Shown here in pieces: positions 60,758-64,000 of a DNA stretch of 64,000 bases. The notes under the pieces are model-generated. The model made no database searches, was not told where the DNA came from, and was given only the letters and a program-made list of their open reading frames with translations. Location: NCBI RefSeq assembly GCF_000340215.1, contig NW_006921534.1, forward strand, positions 5,138,169-5,202,168, written 5' to 3'. The position numbers and the translations under genes are program-made. This stretch comes from Pseudocercospora fijiensis CIRAD86 (lineage: Eukaryota > Ascomycota > Dothideomycetes > Mycosphaerellales > Mycosphaerellaceae). The first letter of the stretch is position 1, and every line of letters begins with the position of its first letter.

Positions 60758-60767
60758 AGAAGGGAAG
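60758..60767 (+). other. Polypurine tract of copy C
   Basis: AGAAGGGAAG lies four bases before the 3' LTR, the expected position of the plus-strand primer. The inverse is present next to the LTR of copy A. Confidence 0.6.
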
Positions 60768-60771
60768 CGTA

Positions 60772-60967
60772 TGTTAGGGCTAAAGAGGCTATACGTAATT
60801 AGCATATAATTAGGCCGAGTAAAGCTAGGGTCTTAGTGCCTTAGGTAGGGCTTGGCACTTAGTAATAGGCCAACTTGCCTACCTTCCTCCCTCTCCTCCT
60901 AGTTCCTTATCGAATACTACTCGTACCTACTACTACCCTATCTACCTGCTAATATACCCTTCTTACA
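60772..60967 (+). repeat. 3' LTR of copy C
   Basis: The LTR is 196 bp, TGTTAGGGC..CTTCTTACA. Seven transitions and no transversion or indel separate it from the 5' LTR in a manual comparison. Confidence 0.88.
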
Positions 60968-63900
60968 CTAATAGTGCGCTAAGGACCTACGTAGAGGTCG
61001 TAAAGAAAGAGCTACGACAAATCTATATAATAGCACGACGATAAGAACCTATATATAGAACCCTTTACTAGAGATTCTATTACGACGACCGATGCCAAAT
61101 TTATTATTCTACTAAAATAGAAGCAGGATTCTTCCCTTAGAATAGGCGACTCGTACGAGAAGATACGAAATCCTAGTTAGAAGAAGAAACGATTAATAAA
61201 TCTTGCTTAGATACCGATAATAAGGAAAACTAAGATCCGGAAGCTTTATTCCCTCCTAGGGAGGAGTTAGGAGCTATTCTAGAAGTACCGGAGTCCCCTT
61301 AGTAAGAGGAGGAATAGCAAGAAGATTTAGAAAGAAGTCTAGATACCGAGGAAGAAACTACGAATAAAGAAAGTAAAGACGAATTCGGGATTAACGACGA
61401 TACGATCCTTACGTTTATAATAGATATACCTATAGCGGCGCGAACAATCGCCTTATATCTAGTACGTAAATACGAGGAAATGTTTCTAAAGGTTAACGGA
61501 TAATAGAAGGTCGATCCTATCTAATTTAATTATTTCTAGATAAGCTTATAGGCAAAATTCTAGAATTACCCCCGGATACCTATAGACTACGCGTACTATA
61601 ACTTTATTACGGAGCGAGTACCGATAGGAAGTATAATTACGCCCTACGGATACGTCCTACCTAACGAAAGGACGATTATTACTTAAGATATACGTTAGAC
61701 GGTCTAGCGACTAAATTAGCAATATCGAAAGGCTATAGTAGCGTAAGGACGGAATATATATAACGATACCCTCGAAGAAAAATTATATACCGAAGAAGTA
61801 CGAACGGTAGGACTACGGATCCGTAGCTAGTTAGAACAACGTTAGGCTACTAATTAGTCGGGAAACGGACTAACTCTCTAGATTAGAGCGTTCTAAGAGA
61901 GTTCCTTAATACCGAAAGCGCTTAAGCATTAACAGTAGTCTTCCGTATAAAAGTTATCGTTAACGGGCACCCGACGAGTATATTAATAGATTCCGGAGCG
62001 AGCGGGAACTTTACCTCCGAATTATTCGTTAAAAGCCGAGAGATCGTAACCCGAAGTAGAAGAGAAGGAGCGTATAAACTTATAGCAGTAGATAGGTTAC
62101 CGCTACCTAGTATAGAACGAGAAACGATACCGTTACTACTAGCTATCTAATAGTACTACGAGGAAATTGTTTTAGATATTACTAACATAGCTAGTTATAA
62201 TATTATATTAGGTATACCTTAGTTAAGAAAGTATAACCTAGTCGTAGACTAGAGAAGAGGAGTACTTATATTTAAGGAATACGACTATATAATCGGCATT
62301 CAACCTATATAGCGGCAGCGTTCGTAGGTAGATAAGATTAATAAACGTAGAGCGACTCGTAAGACATTTACGTCGATAGGAATTATAGAGAACCGTATTT
62401 AACCCGGATCGACACTACCGTTAGGTTAGGAGGGTTATAATAATAATTATAGGAAGGATAGAAGTTATACGCTATCGAAGAATGAAACTAGAATCTCGGA
62501 CCTAGACATTTCTAAAGAGTATAGTAAGTAGAAGCGACTCTTTAAAGAGAAGAGAGGCAAGGCGGCCTTACCTAAACACTAACTATAGGATTATAAGATA
62601 CACTTACAGCCTAGGAAAGAGCCTCTATAGGGACCCTTATACGCAATATCTAAGAAAGAGCTTAAAACCCTAGACAAGTAGCTAAAAGAGAAATTAGAAA
62701 AAGGCTAAATACGGAAGTCGATATCCTCGGCAGCCTTACTAGTAATATTCGTTCCGAAAGCCGGATTAGACGAAGGACGGCTAGTAGTCGATTTTAGACG
62801 ACTTAACGATATTACGATTAAGAATCGGTACCTATTACCGAACATCGAAGAAATACAAGACCGATTAACTAGATTAGACTAGTATACGAAGATTGACCTA
62901 TGCGATACGTTTTACGCAATACGTATAGCAGCTAGATACGAATAGATAACAGCATTTCGAACAATATATAGGCTTTACGAATTCTTAGTTATGCCTATAG
63001 GACTTACAAATGCCCTAGCGTTATATTAAGACCTTGTAAACGAAGTCCTCCGAGACCTCCTAGATATATACGTTATCGTATATATAGACGATATCTTAGT
63101 CTATACTAAGAGAGCTCTCGCGGACTATATACGGATAGTGTAGGACGTCTTTAAACGATTCATTCGAGTAGGATTTAAGACTATATCTAAGAAATGCGAA
63201 TTCTATAAGAAGGAAGTTAAGTTCCTAGGATTTATTATTAGTACTATAGGAATTAGGATTGATCTAGAAAAAACTAAGTTAATATAGGAATAGCTAACGC
63301 CTATATACGTTAAAGACGTACAATTATTCCTAGGATTAGCTAACTATAATAGGAAATTCATCGAGGGCTACTCTAAGATAGCGGCACCCCTTATAGAGCT
63401 TATAAAGAAAGATAAGAAATAGAACTAGAGCACGAAGGAAGACGAAGCGTTTAAGCAGCTAAAGAAGTAATGCGTTTCTACGCTAACGCTACGATTATTC
63501 GATAGGAATAAGGCGGTCTAGATAGAAACAGACGCGTTAGATAAGGCTATAGGAGCATACCTTATATAGGAGTATAATAGGAGACGATACCCGGTAGCCT
63601 ATTACTCGAGAAAGATATTACCCGCGGAATAGAACTACGATATCTATAATAAGGAGCTACTTGCAATAGTTATATTACTTTAATACTAGCGAGTATACGC
63701 GGAGGGAGCACTAAGTCTTACGATTCTTTCTAATTATAAGAATCTAACTTACTTTACTACGACTAAAGTACTAACCCGAAGGTAGGCCCGCTAGTCGGAG
63801 CTACTAGGATAGTACAAGTTCGAAATCCGCTATACCCTAGGACGCGAGAACGGACGAGCCGACGCACTAAGCCGCCGTAGCGACTATATAGAAGGTTACG

Positions 63901-64000
63901 AACTAGTATAGCAACAGATATTAAAGGCAAACTAAGACGGAAGCCTTAGTACTAATATAAAGGAATTCAACTATATTATACGAATTCTTTAGGATATAGA
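60968..64000 (+). mobile_element. Second Gypsy lineage, element D, RIP-degraded and cut by window edge
   Basis: Element D is distinct from A-C in sequence. A gag-like region of unclear limits (about 60970-61900) leads into a pol region. No LTR is visible at its left edge, directly after copy C. It continues past base 64000. CpA/TpG depletion and stops at Trp/Gln positions mark RIP. Confidence 0.8.
61940..64000 (+). pseudogene. Protease-RT-RNase H remnant of element D
   Basis: The protease shows an intact ILIDSGASGNF motif (about 61975-62010). RT (about 62690-63300) has LVVDFRRLNDITIKNRYLLP, an intact YIDDILVYT (about 63080-63108) and KCEFYKKEVKFLGF. RNase H follows with ETDALDKAIGAYL (about 63520-63560), YYSRKILPAE, YNKELLAIV and GRADALSRR near 63855-63880. 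The frame is nearly continuous apart from TAG/TAA codons. The integrase would lie outside the window. Confidence 0.82.

Larger units (their letters stand above)
53854..60967 (+). mobile_element. Full-length Ty3/Gypsy chromovirus-type element copy C, RIP-degraded
   Basis: The element of 7114 bp has two 196-bp LTRs (53854-54049, 60772-60967). Internal order is gag with zinc knuckle, protease, RT, RNase H, integrase and a C-terminal chromodomain, the order of Ty3/Gypsy chromoviruses, whose chromodomain directs integration to marked chromatin. A purine-rich tract precedes the 3' LTR. All frames are broken by TAG/TAA, mostly at expected Trp/Gln sites, and catalytic residues are altered, so it is dead. 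By hand the LTRs differ at seven sites, all transitions. Confidence 0.9.

Noticed and set aside
1..64000. CRISPR arrays, tRNA or rRNA genes
   Set aside because: No regularly spaced repeats with unique spacers and no cloverleaf or rRNA-like sequence was recognised by reading; a tRNAscan/Infernal run would be needed to exclude small RNA genes.

Overview
The window is nuclear DNA of a filamentous ascomycete (Pezizomycotina; Dothideomycetes is my best guess, by inference). Genes have few, short introns of 50-90 bp with GT..AG ends and CTRAC-type branch sites. Protein families such as ALG14, PET191, a ROM2-type RhoGEF, a BtgC-type GH17 glucanase, a DUF8032-type regulator and fungal F-box-like proteins are typical of this group. 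Large AT-rich tracts nearly devoid of CpA/TpG show repeat-induced point mutation (RIP).

Layout. 1-7 kb is dense with genes: a histidine-acid-phosphatase-like gene cut by the window edge, a FAD-dependent amine-oxidase-like enzyme, an acidic protein of unknown function, ALG14, and an unknown gene overlapping the ALG14 3' end. 7.2-8.1 kb holds a decayed F-box-like gene. 8.9-12.7 kb holds a three-exon SDR and a divergent three-exon membrane-anchored GH17 glucanase. 14.0-16.8 kb holds a multi-exon DUF8032-type regulator, followed by about 5 kb without genes and a 1 kb RIP-altered island (21.7-22.7 kb). 24.9-26.8 kb is an AidB-like acyl-CoA dehydrogenase pseudogene. 27.3-31.3 kb carries a steryl-ester-hydrolase/lipase, PET191 and an F-box gene. 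31.9-37.2 kb is the large RhoGEF. 37.9-42.6 kb carries a flavin monooxygenase (Baeyer-Villiger type) and an amino-acid permease. 43.1-44.8 kb is a P450 pseudogene that contains a 130-bp terminal-inverted-repeat insertion.

From about 45.06 kb to the end everything is RIP-degraded retrotransposon. Two 5'-truncated copies of one Ty3/Gypsy family lie in minus orientation (A, 45765-50117; B, 50118-53850). They abut one full-length plus-strand copy with a chromodomain (C, 53854-60967; 196-bp LTRs). A second Gypsy lineage (D) then runs off the right edge. No live ORF of useful size survives there; stops sit mostly where Trp or Gln is expected.

The intact genes are mainly housekeeping: N-glycosylation (ALG14), cytochrome oxidase assembly (PET191), and cell-wall synthesis and integrity (ROM2-type GEF, GH17). 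They are not an obvious pathway cluster. The accessory signal is the run of pseudogenes and transposons toward the right. I saw no CRISPR array, tRNA or rRNA gene. All spliced models were built by hand from reading frames and splice consensus; none was checked by search or transcript data.
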